Assembly (NCBI GenBank): GCA_934045075.1
Contig: OW203740.1
Span: forward strand, 15,476,444-15,540,443
Direction of reading: 5' to 3'
Source of the DNA: Yponomeuta sedellus
Taxonomy: Eukaryota; Arthropoda; Insecta; Lepidoptera; Yponomeutidae
Length of the DNA stretch: 64,000 bases
Shown: piece by piece, positions 1 to 14,100 of the stretch
How positions within the stretch are numbered: position 1 is the first letter of the stretch
Layout of the letters: each line of letters begins with the position of its first letter
Position numbers and translations under genes: made by a program
The notes under the pieces: generated by a model
The model's database searches: none
Seen by the model: the letters and a program-made list of their open reading frames with translations, nothing else
What the model was told of the DNA's origin: nothing

Positions 1-255
1 AATAAATATTCATGGACATATTACACAGATCTCGTTAGCCCTATACTAAGTACAACTAAATGGCTTGTGTTATAAGTGCTAACTCGACGATGGATTTAAT
101 ATAATAAATACACAGATAACGTCCAAGACCCGAAACAAACTAGAAAAGTTCGTTTCCTAAATGGGCTCGGCCGGGGATCGAACTCGATACCTTCGGTTTT
201 ACAGTGTGCGTGTGTACTCGAAATCTTTTCTTCATCTTTCTCTGTATCTGTATGT
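1..255 (-). mobile_element. tRNA-derived SINE, minus strand
   Basis: Read on the minus strand, a tRNA-like T-arm (TTCGATCCCCGG near 170-185) is followed by a body ending in the phrase AGATCTGTGTAATATG and an ATTTATT tail at the window edge. This layout matches a SINE type common in Lepidoptera. A fragment with the same tail lies at about 28362-28403. The 5' boundary is uncertain. Confidence 0.5.
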
Positions 256-1577
256 ATATAATCAACGATTACCAGCAACATTAGTAATATAATAACTAGC
301 TTACAAAATTATTAATAAAACTAAATAACTTGCATGCAAGACGTAGCTAGAGCGAAATGACATAACCCTACACCGAACACGATACAAGGATCAATGAATG
401 TAGTTGTATTACTTACACAGAAGGAGGCAAAGGAGGAAGCGACTAGTATAAGCTGGTCTTTGCGTAACTGAACACCTTTATTACCGAGCTCGGTGGCTAT
501 TTTATATCAGATTGCCTACTAGATTTATTGATAACTTTAAAGGGGAAGTTGCATTGTTATCCCTTTTGAGATCTTTTGGTAGATGTTTGTAAGCATTGGG
601 GTATTTTACAAAGATTGTATTGACAGTTGTCTGAAGACGGTATTCGTAAAAATATAGGATGAAAATACAACTATAGCCAGTGCAATGATATTGCAAAAAC
701 GTTACTTTAGCATAATGTATCTCCTTTGTGTCATGTCATTAAAAAAGCGCCTCTCTAGGCTCCGCTATGAGGGTCCGAAAAAAGTTTGACAGATAAAAGT
801 TACTTTAGAAAAGTACTTACATCATAGGCGTCATTGCACTGAAGATCGTTAACGTTAATCAGCTAGGAGAGCACAACGTCACGTTAAAAAGTTTTATCTC
901 ATTATCGGCTAGCACCATCTTGCTATATTTGACCGCGAAAAGCAAGATGCCGCTACCCCATAGTGGCATAAGGGGATCACAAGGTCAAGGAATGTTTTCC
1001 GTGTGATATTGTAGCAGCCGAACATACCTGGTGATACATTTATACTATGTATCATGGTATAAATGTTTATACATTTCGACAAAGTTAAAGTTCTAGCCCG
1101 AGAAGACCGTTTCTTCCCTAGAATGATACGAGAGGCAATAGAGATCCGCCAGCATCCAAATTTTAATAGAGATCGTGGTTGGAACATACCGGTAGTATGG
1201 GAACCAGTGCTTAAGTGCATGAGACCCCCTTGCTAGAAGTGTGACTGTAGAATTAAAAATTTTAATTTCAATTAATAATCAGTATTTTTAAGTTCATGTA
1301 AAATAATTAGTGTATAAATTTAATTTTAACTTCAATTACTAATAATCGATATTGTCGACTTTATATAAAAATAATTGGTTTGCCTATTTTGGAACGTAAC
1401 TTCATAATTAACTTTTGTAATTTTTGCCGAGGGTAGTAAACTAACCGTTATTGCTTTCTAAGAGACGCCTACCACCTCAGTCATCCGGGACCACGGCACC
1501 TGAAAAAGTGCCGAAACGTCGGAAAATTGTAAAAATGTAATAAACGAGCATAAATCCGTGTAAAAAAGTTTTAATTA
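256..1577. other. Non-coding stretch, no gene seen
   Basis: No ORF with recognisable protein content. A short dispersed-repeat phrase with GTGCCGAAACGTCGG lies near 1510-1525; similar CCGACGTTTCGG phrases occur near 4588, 47515 and 48637. The following exons of the minus-strand guanylate cyclase gene should lie beyond position 1. Confidence 0.5.
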
Positions 1578-2135
1578 TACCTGGTGACAAATTCCAGTGA
1601 TGATGGGCATGCTGCTAGGAGCAGCTGTCCTTCTGATTGGCCTTAAATGATCAGAGGGGCCCAGTCGCATATACCTGGTCACCCATGCCAGTGATAAGGG
1701 GCATGCTGCTAGGGGCAGCTGTTCTTCTGGTATCAATCTTGTGTATGTCCCCACTTCTGGGGCACGGATCTCTTCCTGCATCGCAGGAAGGTTAGGCCAT
1801 AATCCACCATAAGGGCGAATTCTGGGTTGGTGCAGGATTGTTAGACAGTGGCGGGCCTTACTGTCACCAGTTTTCAAGAGGCCTTAGCCTCTTACTTAGC
1901 TTAGCGACTGCCATCTATGGATGACAGCCGGCACTAACTGCTTAACGTACCTTACGAAGCACGGACGCCGTTCTTCTGATCGGCTATAAATGATCGCAGG
2001 AGACAAGTCGAACATACCTGGTCACCCATGCCAGTGATGCGTGCTGCTAGGGGCAGCTATCCCTCCGATCAGCTATACATGATCGGAGGAGCCTAGTGGA
2101 ACATACCTGGTCACCCATGCCAGTGATGATGGGCG
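1578..2135 (-). repeat. Tandem copies of a cyclase exon end plus its splice donor
   Basis: A block containing the last codons of cyclase exon 2 (protein ITGMGDQ) and its GTATG donor recurs four times on the minus strand, at about 2101-2135 (the real exon end), 2014-2045, 1671-1706 and 1578-1612 (most diverged). The first two and last two copies are 87-93 bp apart. The wider middle gap is filled by a SINE at 1731-1985. Copies also share a CTGCCCCTAGCAGCA segment ahead of the exon-like part. This looks like local tandem duplication of an exon/intron boundary. Confidence 0.7.
1731..1985 (-). mobile_element. 5S-like SINE family copy, minus strand
   Basis: It matches the 3' body of the family best seen at 25324-25681 and 60784-61138: the GGGGCACG phrase, TCCTGCATCGCAGGAAGG palindrome and GACTGCCATC segment are present. 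The 5S-like head is missing. It sits inside the tandem exon-boundary repeat and so probably inserted after that duplication. Confidence 0.6.
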
Positions 2136-5100
2136 TGTTCCAGTAGGCGGCCAGGCGCGCCACGGGTTCTAGCGCAAAGGCGCAGGCAGGCCCGATGAAA
2201 GCGATCACGTCGTCCCGGAAGTGCATGTCGGCCGCCAGCCCGGGGGCTTTGGCGCCGGAGCAGGTCGGGTAGCTGCGGAAAGGAAGACCGGATAAGAAAG
2301 ACTTTCCGTTCGAATTTTCACGAATTTTCATTTGTATAGTTATTAATGACAGATAATTCTCGCGTTTTATTTAAACTAATAATCATCATTAGTGTATGAT
2401 GAACAGCGGGTAAGAGTTGATTAAAAACCCTTATAGTTTCGCCATGGCCCGTTCCTCCGTCGGTCTGTCTGTTTGTTTGCGGCCTAGCTGAGAGACGATT
2501 AGTATTAGAAAGCTTAAATTTAGCATAGATGTGCATATTAGTCACGCCGACAAAACGGTAAAATCTTTAAAAAAGGACATTTTTAGACTCCCCTACACTT
2601 AAATTTGGGTTTTTCTGGTCATAGCATCGAAAGTAACGTTAGATTGGCAGTTTAAAAATGTTAAGGGCATCGAAAAACATTTTTAGATTTTGGTATCCGA
2701 AATGTTTAGCACTAAAGTAGATCTTTTTGTTACAGTAGAGATACTTTAACCTTTTTCTAGATATCTTCGATAAAGAACATACCTATAATATTAGTTTGCA
2801 ATGTCACGTGCGAGTGTAGAATTCAATTTATTTAACAGAGGCCTAGTAAACCAAAACCAATTTTCTCTGTAGCAAAATTTACTTGAAATACCTCAGCGCT
2901 TAAAATTGGCGATCCGCGGTGGGCACGGGTATCAACAGAGATGAAGCAATGTTAGAGAAAACAAAGCATTCCGTTTGACTCTGATCAATGATATCTAATA
3001 AAAACAACAGTCTGTTTTTTGCAGTTCATATTATTAAGCTGCGCAGAAAATATTTGAAAAAATAACATAGAACGAAAAATTTTTCTTTTTATTCCAAGTT
3101 CGGCGCCCAACAGCCAGCTACCGTATTACAAATTGTTTGAGGTCGCAAAATTAAAGGTCCAAAAAAAAAGTAAATGAAACACATGGTAACACTCGGTTTG
3201 GTTAGATGTTCTAGCAACGGTTTGTTTATCGCTATTCGTTATTGAATTTGGCTCAGGTATAGTTTGGTTTAACCTGTACTAGATAATAGATTTTCTTATT
3301 CTAAATAATTATTTTGCCTTTAAAAAGACCTTTTAATTTCTGAAGTGTGCTTATTAAGCAACTTTACTACGTTACATTATTTTAGGAAGATTAAAAAAAT
3401 ATTTTCGAGTCATTAGTCATATCACGTACATAAGCAAAAAACTTTTAAGAGCGTGCTTTTTCATGTTAAATTATTTGGGGTACATAAAAAAATATTAATA
3501 AAACGTATTTTTTAACACTTTATTCTAAAATGCCGACTTGCCTTCTGATAGAAAAAAAAACCTTTCATTGGGATACAGAGGCTTTAGTAATTACGTAACT
3601 GAATAAAGAATAAAATAATTCACTTCACTAAACTTTTGACGTTAATGTTGAGAATAATTTCGTGCATGTAGTGTAGGTACATAAAAGCTGAATTACTTAG
3701 AAATTCTATTAAGAAAGGAAAACATTTTGTTCTCACGTCTCAATGTAATTTTCAAGCAGCCAATTTTCAGGGTAACTCGATGAAAAAGCTCCGCCATTTC
3801 ACCTTCACGCAACGTTGTAAGTAGGTATATACCATTCGTAGGTAACGTAATATACAATATTTTCACTACAAATGAAGTGGGAAGGCCAAGAACGTTTTTA
3901 AAACATCCTTGGGGAAGGCGTGTTACTGAAAATAATATAATTGCAATTATTTTATGAAAAGTTAAAACATGAAAATTAAAAATCATTTGCACGTGACAAC
4001 CTAAGTACAACCTAATTTTAACTACGACTACTTAAAATTCTATGGTAGGAACTGTTAATTACTTAAAATATTATTTAACTATTCCTAATAATAATAAAAT
4101 ATGAAAATCGATATCCCCGATATTTTGAAAAATTCGAAAATCTCAAAGAACTCAAATTGGTGCCGATCACAAATTTGGGGTGTCTCAGTATTGTCCCGCT
4201 ATTGTCTTATATTCCCCCTCCAAGCCGGACTTGGCCCCCGTGGTGAAGTATGGCCTAACCTTCCTGCGATGCAGGAGGAGACCCGTGCCTCAGTAGTGGG
4301 GACGTACAAGGGTTGATATCGAACAAAATCTCGTGATTGGATAGCCCAATATTTTCTCTTTACATCATTGTTTTTCTCTCGATAGAGCAAGCTCTGCTGT
4401 GTACTCAAGTAGGTACTTACAAATACATACACGAACTTGAATAGGTTTTAGATTACATAACCTAATAAGACCACCGTAGGTATTTAATTAACAAGAGCAC
4501 TTCCAGGACTAAAATGAAATTTTAGCGATGTGTGTAAATAAATTTGATTAATTAACTATTAGGTAAAACGTAATTACCTTAATTCCCGACGTTTCGGCAT
4601 CGTTAACAATTAGACCCGTTTCATACATACGTATGAGCTTCGTGGATCATTATGAAACACAAATTCGATTAAGAATAGAAGTTACAGGTAGGTATAGCCC
4701 TATATTGTTACCTACATTAAGACAAAGAGACAGAGGGAGAAACCGGTATTGCGTTACTGCCTAGGTGCGAGAGACGATTCTGCCCTGAAAATACGAATCT
4801 TTGTTGTGTTAAATACATGAGCGCTGTTAGATTATAATCAGTACTAGTAGGTATAGTCTGTTAGCTATTAGAATGTAGGTACCTTGGGCCCTAGAGTAGG
4901 CTTCGGTTTTCGCCGAAAGCACACGAGTATGTGCTCTTCGTTCCTGCTCTGTATAAAACTTTTCTTCACTATTTTCAAAAGTTATGTGAAATTAAGTGTC
5001 ATATTAGTTCCGATATTTCTATTACACGAATATATCCTTTCCGAATATATTCTATTCGATAGTAGCCGAGTTATATTCTAAAAGCTAACAGACTTGTATA

Positions 5101-8100
5101 TAGTAGTACTCTGTGATTATACTCTACCCTGTAAACACACAACTAATGGGTTTACCAAAGGTGAAACCTCCACCACCATAGCTTTGTAGTATTACTTTCA
5201 GATTACCCCTTAACTTGCATAATAGAGTCACGAGGGTCACTAGGGCACATTTACCATAATATTGGCATAAGTGCATTTTGACTATATTTGTTTTTCTGGT
5301 TTGTAATAAAAATACATATACATGATTATGTTTCTATGTTTAAATTTGCTGATTAATCAATACTATTATAACAAATAACCTCATTGGAAAAAAATACAGT
5401 TGTATTTTTGATTTTATGACGCTAAAAACCTTAAGTGCGCATACTTGTATTGCCCCGCAAGACCTACCCCTAGTATGAAAGTGTAAAACATGTTCAACCA
5501 TTTGACTGCAACCACCACTGCAGGACATAGGCGTCCCTCATGGTTTTCCATGGTCTTGTGCCGTCCGCGCCCAGCGATAGATAGATACAAGGGCTGCTAC
5601 TTATGTATGCGGAATAGAAAAAATAAACAAATGTATATGGCTAAATATGCTTTTATTGTTTTTCAAAGTATTCTCCACTATGATCGATGCACTTTTGCAT
5701 TCGATGAAACCAATTTGTAAAACACTTTTTCCACTCTGATTGAGGTATCTCCAAAACGTGCTGTTTGAACGCATCTACGGCATCTTCACGGGTCGAAAAT
5801 CGTTGACCACGTAATTTATTCTTTACATTTGGGAATAAATAGAAATCATTGGGAGCCAAATCAGGGCTGTACAGTGGATGACCCATCAATTCTATTTTTT
5901 GACCATCCAATAATGTAGTTGTTTCCTGAGATGTATGACAGCTGGCATTGTCATGGTGAAGTATGATTCTGCGTCGCTGGTTGTTTTGGCGTATTTCTTC
6001 AAATACTTCCGGCCAACAATTGGTCGTGTACCACTCCGAATTAACCGTTCTGCGATTCTCCAGTGGTATTGTAGCCACATGGCCATTAATACCAAAAAAG
6101 CAGGCCACCATTTGCTTTACAGTGCTTTTTGCACGAGCCACTTTCGTAGGGTTCGGCTAGTTTTGAAACACCCAAGCTGTTGATTGTTGTTTAGTTTCGG
6201 GATCGTACGCGTAGATCCAGGATTCGTCACCTGTGTAGATATTATAAACAGATTTTTAGTCGCCTCCGTTGAATTTTTTTAAGGTTTTCTTGCACCATTC
6301 GACGCGAGCATCTTTTTGATCCTGAGTTAAGTTGTGCGGGATCCAACGCGAACAAATTTTTTTTACAGACATATGTTTTATTTATTTATTTTTTATTTTA
6401 TTCATTAGGTACACCAACAGCAAGCACGCAAACATGATAAAGCTTATACTAAAAGTGACTTAGGGCTAGCGATTATGCCAATTAAAGGTATACACAGCAT
6501 TTTTAGACTTACATATACGCAGACAACTAGAAATGTAATATTACAATACGGTGATAATATAGATGTTATAACCACGTAAGATAAGAATTTTTAGATATTA
6601 GAAATTAATTTAGACTTAAAAGTGCCAAGGCTGTCTTGAAAAATATCCAAATTGAATTTACTCCAGCACTCGTTATAAGTTCGGAGCATCCTAATTAATG
6701 GTGCATTGAAGCCTACGTTAGTTCTACAGATGGGCAAGGAGAAAATTGCCGATAGTTTCAGTCGGGAGTTGGGTCTCGGAACCTTAAAATCGATACGTTT
6801 AAGTAAATCTTCACAAATCACTCGGCCATTAATTAATTTGCTCAGGAATATTAAATCATGCATCTGTCTACGCTTCCACAGGTGTAACATGTTGAAGTGC
6901 TTCAGTCGGGCGTCGTATGAGGATCTATGACTAATTCCCGGAGACACAAAAGCAAGATGCCTTGTGAAAGCTCGCTGGATCGATTCTATGCGTGTCGAGT
7001 GGGTAGCATAAAGAGAATTCCAGATAACTACTCCATATTCTAATATGCTACGGACTAGGGCATTAAAAATTGCAATTTTGGTGCCAGCATTTCTGAAATC
7101 TTTCGTAGAACGTTTAATGAATCCCAGTAACTTGGCCGCTCTGCCGATAATATAGTCGATATGTGGAACGAAACTGAGAGTCGAGTCCAGGATTACACCC
7201 AGGTCACAAACCTTACTAACCCGAACAACCTGCTCTCCGTAGATAAAGTATTCGGAATGGACTGAATTTTTCTTTTTAGTAAAACTTATATGCTGGCACT
7301 TAATGGCATTCATCTCCATGCGATTAATGTAACACCACATCACCACTCTAAGTCAGACTGTAGTTTTACTACGTCGGAAGAATCTATGACTTCCCTAAAT
7401 ATCTTCATATCATCCGCATACAATGAGCAGCTGCTGTGGTAGATGCATGACACTATATCGTTGACAAAAAGGACGAAAAGGACCGGACCCAGCAAGGAGT
7501 CAGACTCATATCCATGAACTACTTCTGATTGGGGGCGATTCCGCAAATAAGATTCAAACCATGCAAGAATTGGTCCGCTAAAACCATACTATTCGCGAAG
7601 TTTTTTCAACAGAATACCATGACTTACTTTATCGAATGCAGCACTAAAGTCTGTATAGACTGAATCAGTTTGGCGACCACTATCTACGCTTTTCATTAAG
7701 TGAGAGACATAAGCAGCGAGATTCGTAACAGTTGAATGTCTTCCCCGGAAACCGTGCTGCCTTATGCTAATTAAGTGTTGAGTATGGGCAGTTACAATTG
7801 GTTTCACGACCGATTCAAACAACTTAGAAAAGCAAGTTAATATTGAGATGGGTCTATAGTTTTGAATATAGGTCGTGTTGCCTTTTTTATGGACAGGGAC
7901 TATACGAGCTTTCTTCCATTCATCAGGAAAAATTCCAGTTGTTAGGGATCTGTTTAATTTCTTTAAGGGGATATGATAATGCAGAGGAACATCTTTTGAC
8001 AAAAATAGGAGAGATACAATCTGGACCGGGACCTTTATTGATATTTATTATTTTCATGTGCCTGAGTATTGTTCTTTCATCAAGCATAACTGACGAAAGA

Positions 8101-11100
8101 TTACTAACAGAAGGAGAAACTGGTGCTGGAGCAACGTCCACAGTGGTATTAGAAGCAGAGCTAAAAGTTGATTGGAAATGAGTTGCAAATTTGCCAGCAA
8201 TCCCACTGCCAGTACTGACTGTTACGTTATCTAATTTCATTTCAGAAGGTATGTTAGAGGTAGATTTTTTTTGGTTTTTTATAAAGCTCCAGAATAATTT
8301 AGGGTTATCCTTCATGCTGCTTTCAATGTTTTTGATATAGTCACTATGACACTTGCCAAAGAGTTTGCCACATCGTGCTCGCAGAATTTCATACTCTAGG
8401 CGGTCACGAGGATTTTTGTACTTGCGGTATTTAGTCCTAAGTTTTTCTTTTTCTTTAAGAAGCAGAATTAAATCTTTTGTAAACCACTGTGGGTAAGCTT
8501 GAGGTCGACGTTTTCTTTTAGGTACGTGAACTTCAATTATTTTATTTATTGACTCATAAAAGATAGCTACCATATGATTGACGTCGTTACACTTACTAAA
8601 ACACACATCCCAATCAATAGTTTTTAGTTCTTGCTGTATCTGTGTATAGTCTGCTTTATGAAAATTGAAATCTGTTCGAGGTATTGGCGAAAGCATCCGA
8701 TATGATAACGAATCAAATGAGATATCAAGCGGTGGATGATGGTGGTCCAGTTTGCAGAATGGAGTATCAGGTTTAGTGACCTTACAAGACAAACTACACA
8801 GCACGAGGTCGAGAGTACGGTCAAAAGTATTCTTGATACCATTGTATTGATTCAATCCTGAGATTGCAGTGAAATCAATCAAAGCGTGACCTAAATTATT
8901 AAGCGCATTAGTATCGGGAGATAGGACTCAATCATCTTTATCTAGAGTCCAAGAAATAAATCCTAAGTTGAGATCTCCCACAATAAGCACGTTATCAACC
9001 TCGTTAAGGACCTCACTATTGTTATCCAAGAATCCACTCAAAGACGCTATTCTTACCGGAGGAGATAAGTACACACTGCATAGACCCAGACGCAGTGGTT
9101 TTTTGTCAATAAGAAGCTCAAGCACCAGCCATAGATCCTCACTGTCGCTGTCCCAATTTCGCATTCTGAGAGATTTAACATCTTTCAGTACAGCAATTAA
9201 TACACCTCCACCCACACTTTTATTCCCAGTCTGTGATTGCCGGTCGCGACGGTAAACTTGGTATCGAGCATCTATAAACTCACTATCCGAGATATCATCA
9301 TTTAGCCACGTTTCAGTGAAAATTATGACGTCGTAATTATCTTGTAAGATATTTTTGTAAATGGCACTAGTTATGGTTCTCATTCCTCTTACATTTTGAT
9401 AGTATATACGAAACATATTTAACAGCTTATGCAATTAAAATAGAAAAAATACACGTACATGTAATATACTATTCTAAGCGATTAAGACAGTCCATGTTAT
9501 GGATGGGGACAGCTGGAGAGGCTTCCGTCTTTCTCATATGTATCTTGCCGTTCCTCACCCACACAAACTTGTATGATAATTCCCGAGCCTTTATTCTAGC
9601 TGCAGCCTGCAACGATTTTTTCTCGGGTGACAAGTGCTCACCAATATATATTGGTGATTTTTCTCCGCCAATGCCAATACCGCTGGTGTTCAGTTTCTCA
9701 TGATGATTATCTTTATTGTATTTCGAGACAGCAGCCAATATGGAATCACGGCATCTAGCGCTTCGGAATTTAGCTACCACTGTGCGCGGGCGCTTACTCG
9801 TATGGTCACGTTTAGCAACACGAAAGCAGGACATAATATCACCATCCAGTATGGGCTGAGAAATCACTGTTCCGATTTGCATGATAGTGTTTGATAAGTT
9901 TTCGGTTTTAAACTCAGGTAGACCATGAATCTGAGATACTGGGGATATTCTGGCCACAAAGAATACGGAACCAGGACATCTGGCAGTGTTCCAATCAGAT
10001 ACCAGTCCACCTAGAAATCCTGGATAGGAAATGGCGCTGGATAGGACATACACTACGCCGCGACAGGAGATGCCTGACCAGACAAGCAATTACGTATACC
10101 CCATTGGGCAGCCGAAAGAGGGGGCGGCCAAGGACCACCTGGAAAAGATCAATAGACCAAGAGGCCAAATCGATCGGCACTAGCTGGCCTGAATTGAAGG
10201 CTGCCGCTGACCACCGTCAGAAGTGGAAATCTGTGGTTGAGGCCCTATGCTCCGCTAGGAGTTAAAGGACCAAAGAAGAAGACCATGAATCTCTATGTTA
10301 GCTTCACGAAGATTCTGTTCTAAGTTTGACAAACGGCTAGAAAGGTCTTTGACAGTTGATTTTAGCTGCGCATTTGAGGCTTTGAGATCTTTCAATTCTA
10401 ATTCCCTTGAATTCAGCTGAGCCAGGATATCATCGTATTTTTTATCCAAGAATCCAATCGATTTTGTTATCTCAATTAAATCTTGTTGAATAGGGGCAAG
10501 TTTTGTTGATAACGAGTTGTTAAGAATTTTCGGCAGCTCCAATTCAAAGGCACGTTTAATCTCAGCACGCACAAGTGCGCATAGTTGGCTATCTTGCTTT
10601 GGTTGCGCGACGAGGGAAGACGCGGCAGGTTGAGATTTCATGCTGAGACCGCTCGCTTTCGCTCGAGTAGTTACGTGCGAGACGTCGCTGCTGCAAGATT
10701 CCAGTGATGTTATGTCGGAACGTAGGCGTAGCGGGGTGTTCGAGTTACTGCCCTTGGGAAGCTTGCTTCGGCACATGTCGCAAGTCCAGGAGTCTTTATT
10801 TTCTCGAGACATAAGCTTAAAGCTTTCATCGGAGACATTGGCGCAAAGAAGATCGTAGGTGTCAAGACAGACTGCGCAGTTAAGATTTTTTTATTAGTTA
10901 TAGGGTTGGGGCAGGCGGCGCACACCAAAGTCGGCATCTTCCGTGCAAATTGACAAGCAGTAAACAAATTGATAAGTCCGAACTGACCGAACGATCTGTT
11001 CAAGGTACCGCAGATGCGCAAGCTCGTAGTCGCGTAGGCACTGTCGTAGTAGCGCCGAGCGTGCGGAGACCGCGTCGTAGCACTCGTAGCGTCGTAGCAG

Positions 11101-14100
11101 CGTCAGTGACCCCGCCGGCCTCAGCAGTCGGGGAATTCCGGTTGCGCTCCGCGATGTCGGCTCGTGCACAGTAGAAGTTGGTGTAGGTCAGGGATAAAAT
11201 AACTACTAACGGTCACTTATGGATATAATTGCTTGTATCTTTACGACCGGTAGTTGGATTTACACTGGGTTTTCACTACCACATAGGGCTACAGACCAGC
11301 TTTCCAAGAAACTGCACTATACACTCTCAAAGAAATGTTTTCACAACTATTTAAACTAGATTGTACAGAGCGCGCGAATACGTGTGCTGCCGGTTCGAAC
11401 GTTTATGACGTATGAATGTTCATATCCTATGAATGCTCGTCATACCCCAGAATAGCCTCTATCTCGCGATACGTAACATGGCGGTCTTGCATTATTAGTT
11501 TTCGCACAGCTTCAATATTTTGTGGCACAACCACCGATTTCGGGCGACCTTCTTTAACTTCGTCCGTGAGCTTACTGCGCCCGCGATTATACTCACTAAA
11601 CCAGTGATACACAGTCGTTTTTGATGGAGCTTCACCACCAAAAGTCGAAGTTAATTGATCTACGCACTGTTGTTGCGTTAAACCACGTCGAAAATCGTAA
11701 TAAATTATAGCACGAATATTTTCACGAGTGAGTTCCATTTTTTCAGCGATATGACATTTTAAACCCAACAAAAACAAAACACTAACGTATATAAGAGAAA
11801 AATATTAGCGGCCAGTATTTAAAAAAGAACGAATTTGACCATGGAGGTCAGACATTGCGTTTAAAATTATTGGAATCCCAGATTCCGCATACATAAGTAA
11901 CAGCCTATGTAGATACATAGATAGATAGATAAAACATTTATTTGTGCTTTGAAACACACACACACATAAAGCATAACACAATGATAATCGTAACATCATA
12001 ACAATATAGAATGTAAAATAAATCATAACAATGAATAAAATAGAATTATCAGATTACACAAATAGCATTGAATTAAATCACTTTAAAAAATAAAAATAGA
12101 ATTATCAAATTACATTCAAATTCCATCGTGATAAATAATTAATTAAAATAGTAACAATAAATTTCGAATGACATTCAATTAAGATTATAACAGTTGATAT
12201 AAAATTCTCCAATTAATTCCATCAAATCACTTAAACTATAATATGGCTCTGCCGGGCCATATGCGCGTGTGCAACAGCAGCACAAAAGGGCCGTATCTCA
12301 GCATTATTAGTAGTTCTTCAAAAAGTATTCTCCGCGTAACTTTCGTGACGAAATTTCTTTTTACAGTTATCTTTAAATAAATGGACACATGCTTAAGGCG
12401 TTGAAAAAATAATGAGTAGATTTTTTACTATTGTAAATCGGTGCATAAACTACAAAGATATGTTATTTTGAAATTTCGTTGCCCACGAAAGTTACGGAAG
12501 TCGACACGAAAATTGCAGACGTATTTTTTACAAGCAAAATATGGCTTCAAATCTTTATTATTTCTTAAATTTTTGTGGATTTAAGTTTATAAAATAATAG
12601 ACTTATTATTTATCAATCATCTTGTATTTAGGATCAATAATTATAATTCTTTTGAGATTAGCTTAATAGTAACTTAATAGTAACTTAGGTTGCAATAGCC
12701 TTGGTCGCAGTAATTAAACTGTGTAATTTACAACATAACATTTACATACAGACACATACATTGCTTCAGGCCCCACACTAGGATACCCTGTGTCTTGGGA
12801 ACCAGAAACAACGACATCACAAACATGTAAACATCCAAGACCTGGGGTTTTTTTTTTCAACATAAACATAATTATTACTTTCTACTATTGTAGCTGGCAG
12901 AAAATGTGTGCTTTTGAATATTGAATTGAAATGTTAAGAATCACAAAACACACCATTATCTGCCAGTTGCTATAATAGTTTACATATTATTATTATCTAT
13001 TTACAGTCTCGTATTATTTAGAATTTATCAAAAGATATTTTCATGGCTGTACCTAATCAGTGAATTACCACTAAACTTAAGAAAATCACAATATTTAAGT
13101 AACTTTTCTTTCTTCTTTTTATCTCTGTAAGACGCTTTTTCTTCCGTCGCGCTCCTTTGAAATTTGCGGTGGCATAGTTTCGGTTTGTATGTAATCTAAA
13201 ATGAATTTCAACCAAAAGAAATTAACATGACTGATGTGAGTAATTGAAGTAGGTAATATACAAGACAATCAGAAAGAATGACGATGAAGTTGGGATGTTT
13301 TAAGCAAAGATTGTTTAAACAATGGGAATACAGCCCAGTTAGGGATGGATGAAGTTAGGACTTTCTAAGCAAAGATTTTTTAACAATGAGCAAAACAGCC
13401 CAGTTTGGGGTAGATAAAATGTTAAATTGTCGATGTTACAAAATATTTTTTTAAACACATACACATACATGCATTTAAATAAAACCTTGCTTTTCAGCTT
13501 TACGCCTTGCGTAAATGCATCTGCGGCATTATAAAAATTTAAAGTTAATATTTAATGGAAATATGTAACTTTCGTTTAGCGCTAGCTAGCTTTCGTGGAC
13601 AAATGGCCACGAAAGTTGTGCCACGAAAGTTACGAAATTTTCACATTTTTGAGAATTACGATTAAAGTAATAGGTAAAATAACGAACAAAATACTGGGAA
13701 ATAATCTCGAAGATTTATCTTATTCCCTAACTCAATCAAAGAATGACTTACCTAGTATTTTTTTTTTGAAATGATGGACGTACTGGTTTCCCCCACTGAT
13801 GCTGGGACACTATGGGCGTCCGCGCAGCTAAAATTTGTAGCGATAAGTTGCCGCTCTTGGAAGCTAGGTGCCGTTTTGTTGCGCGCTCGCGAAACTAGCA
13901 GAATCGTGTGACAGAGGCATAATGCCTATTAACTTTTGTAACTTAAGAGATAAAATAAATTGTGTTTGGTTATTATAATGCTTAGTTAAACACAATTTAT
14001 TTAATATATTACATTATACGCTTATGAATAAAATACAAAAGTTATCAAAGTTTTCCGTGAGCGCGAACAGAGTGTGACGCGCGAAGAACACAGATTTTTC

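Larger units (their letters stand above)
2273..5587. other. Cyclase intron 1, left part: repeats and unassigned AT-rich DNA
   Basis: No exon seen. A dispersed repeat at about 2420-2560 shares segments with 46372-46450 and about 46840-46880. A truncated 5S-like SINE tail lies at 4214-4318 and a MITE at 4854-5094. The rest is AT-rich and unassigned. Confidence 0.5.
6373..11412 (-). mobile_element. Jockey/CR1-type non-LTR retrotransposon inserted in mariner
   Basis: A two-ORF LINE lies on the minus strand. The 5' region (about 10938-11412) is rich in CGTAG/CGTCG steps. ORF1 follows at 10937-9469 and ORF2 at 9434-6591. An A-rich AATAAA-like tail (complement of 6373-6400) meets the mariner sequence. 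Insertion splits the mariner transposase codons between EILGYDEHS and HMSVKKICS. Exact clade (Jockey, CR1 or relative) is uncertain. No clear target-site duplication was found at the outer ends. Confidence 0.85.
5588..11909 (-). mobile_element. Mariner transposon, interrupted by a LINE
   Basis: About 24-bp imperfect terminal inverted repeats share CTTATGTATGCGGAAT: left end near 5588-5612, right end near 11883-11909. A TA dinucleotide lies just outside each end, as expected for mariner/Tc1 elements. The transposase runs on the minus strand, with the N-terminal part at 11777-11427 and the C-terminal part at 6372-5653. About 5 kb of non-LTR retrotransposon lies between. Without that insert the element would be close to the usual 1.3 kb of mariner. 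Confidence 0.88.

Noticed and set aside
1575..1877. 100-residue minus-strand ORF
   Set aside because: It consists of a SINE segment and a duplicated exon-boundary fragment; no independent protein.
5653..6141. Active mariner transposase
   Set aside because: Two in-frame stops and a 5-kb LINE separate it from its N-terminal half.
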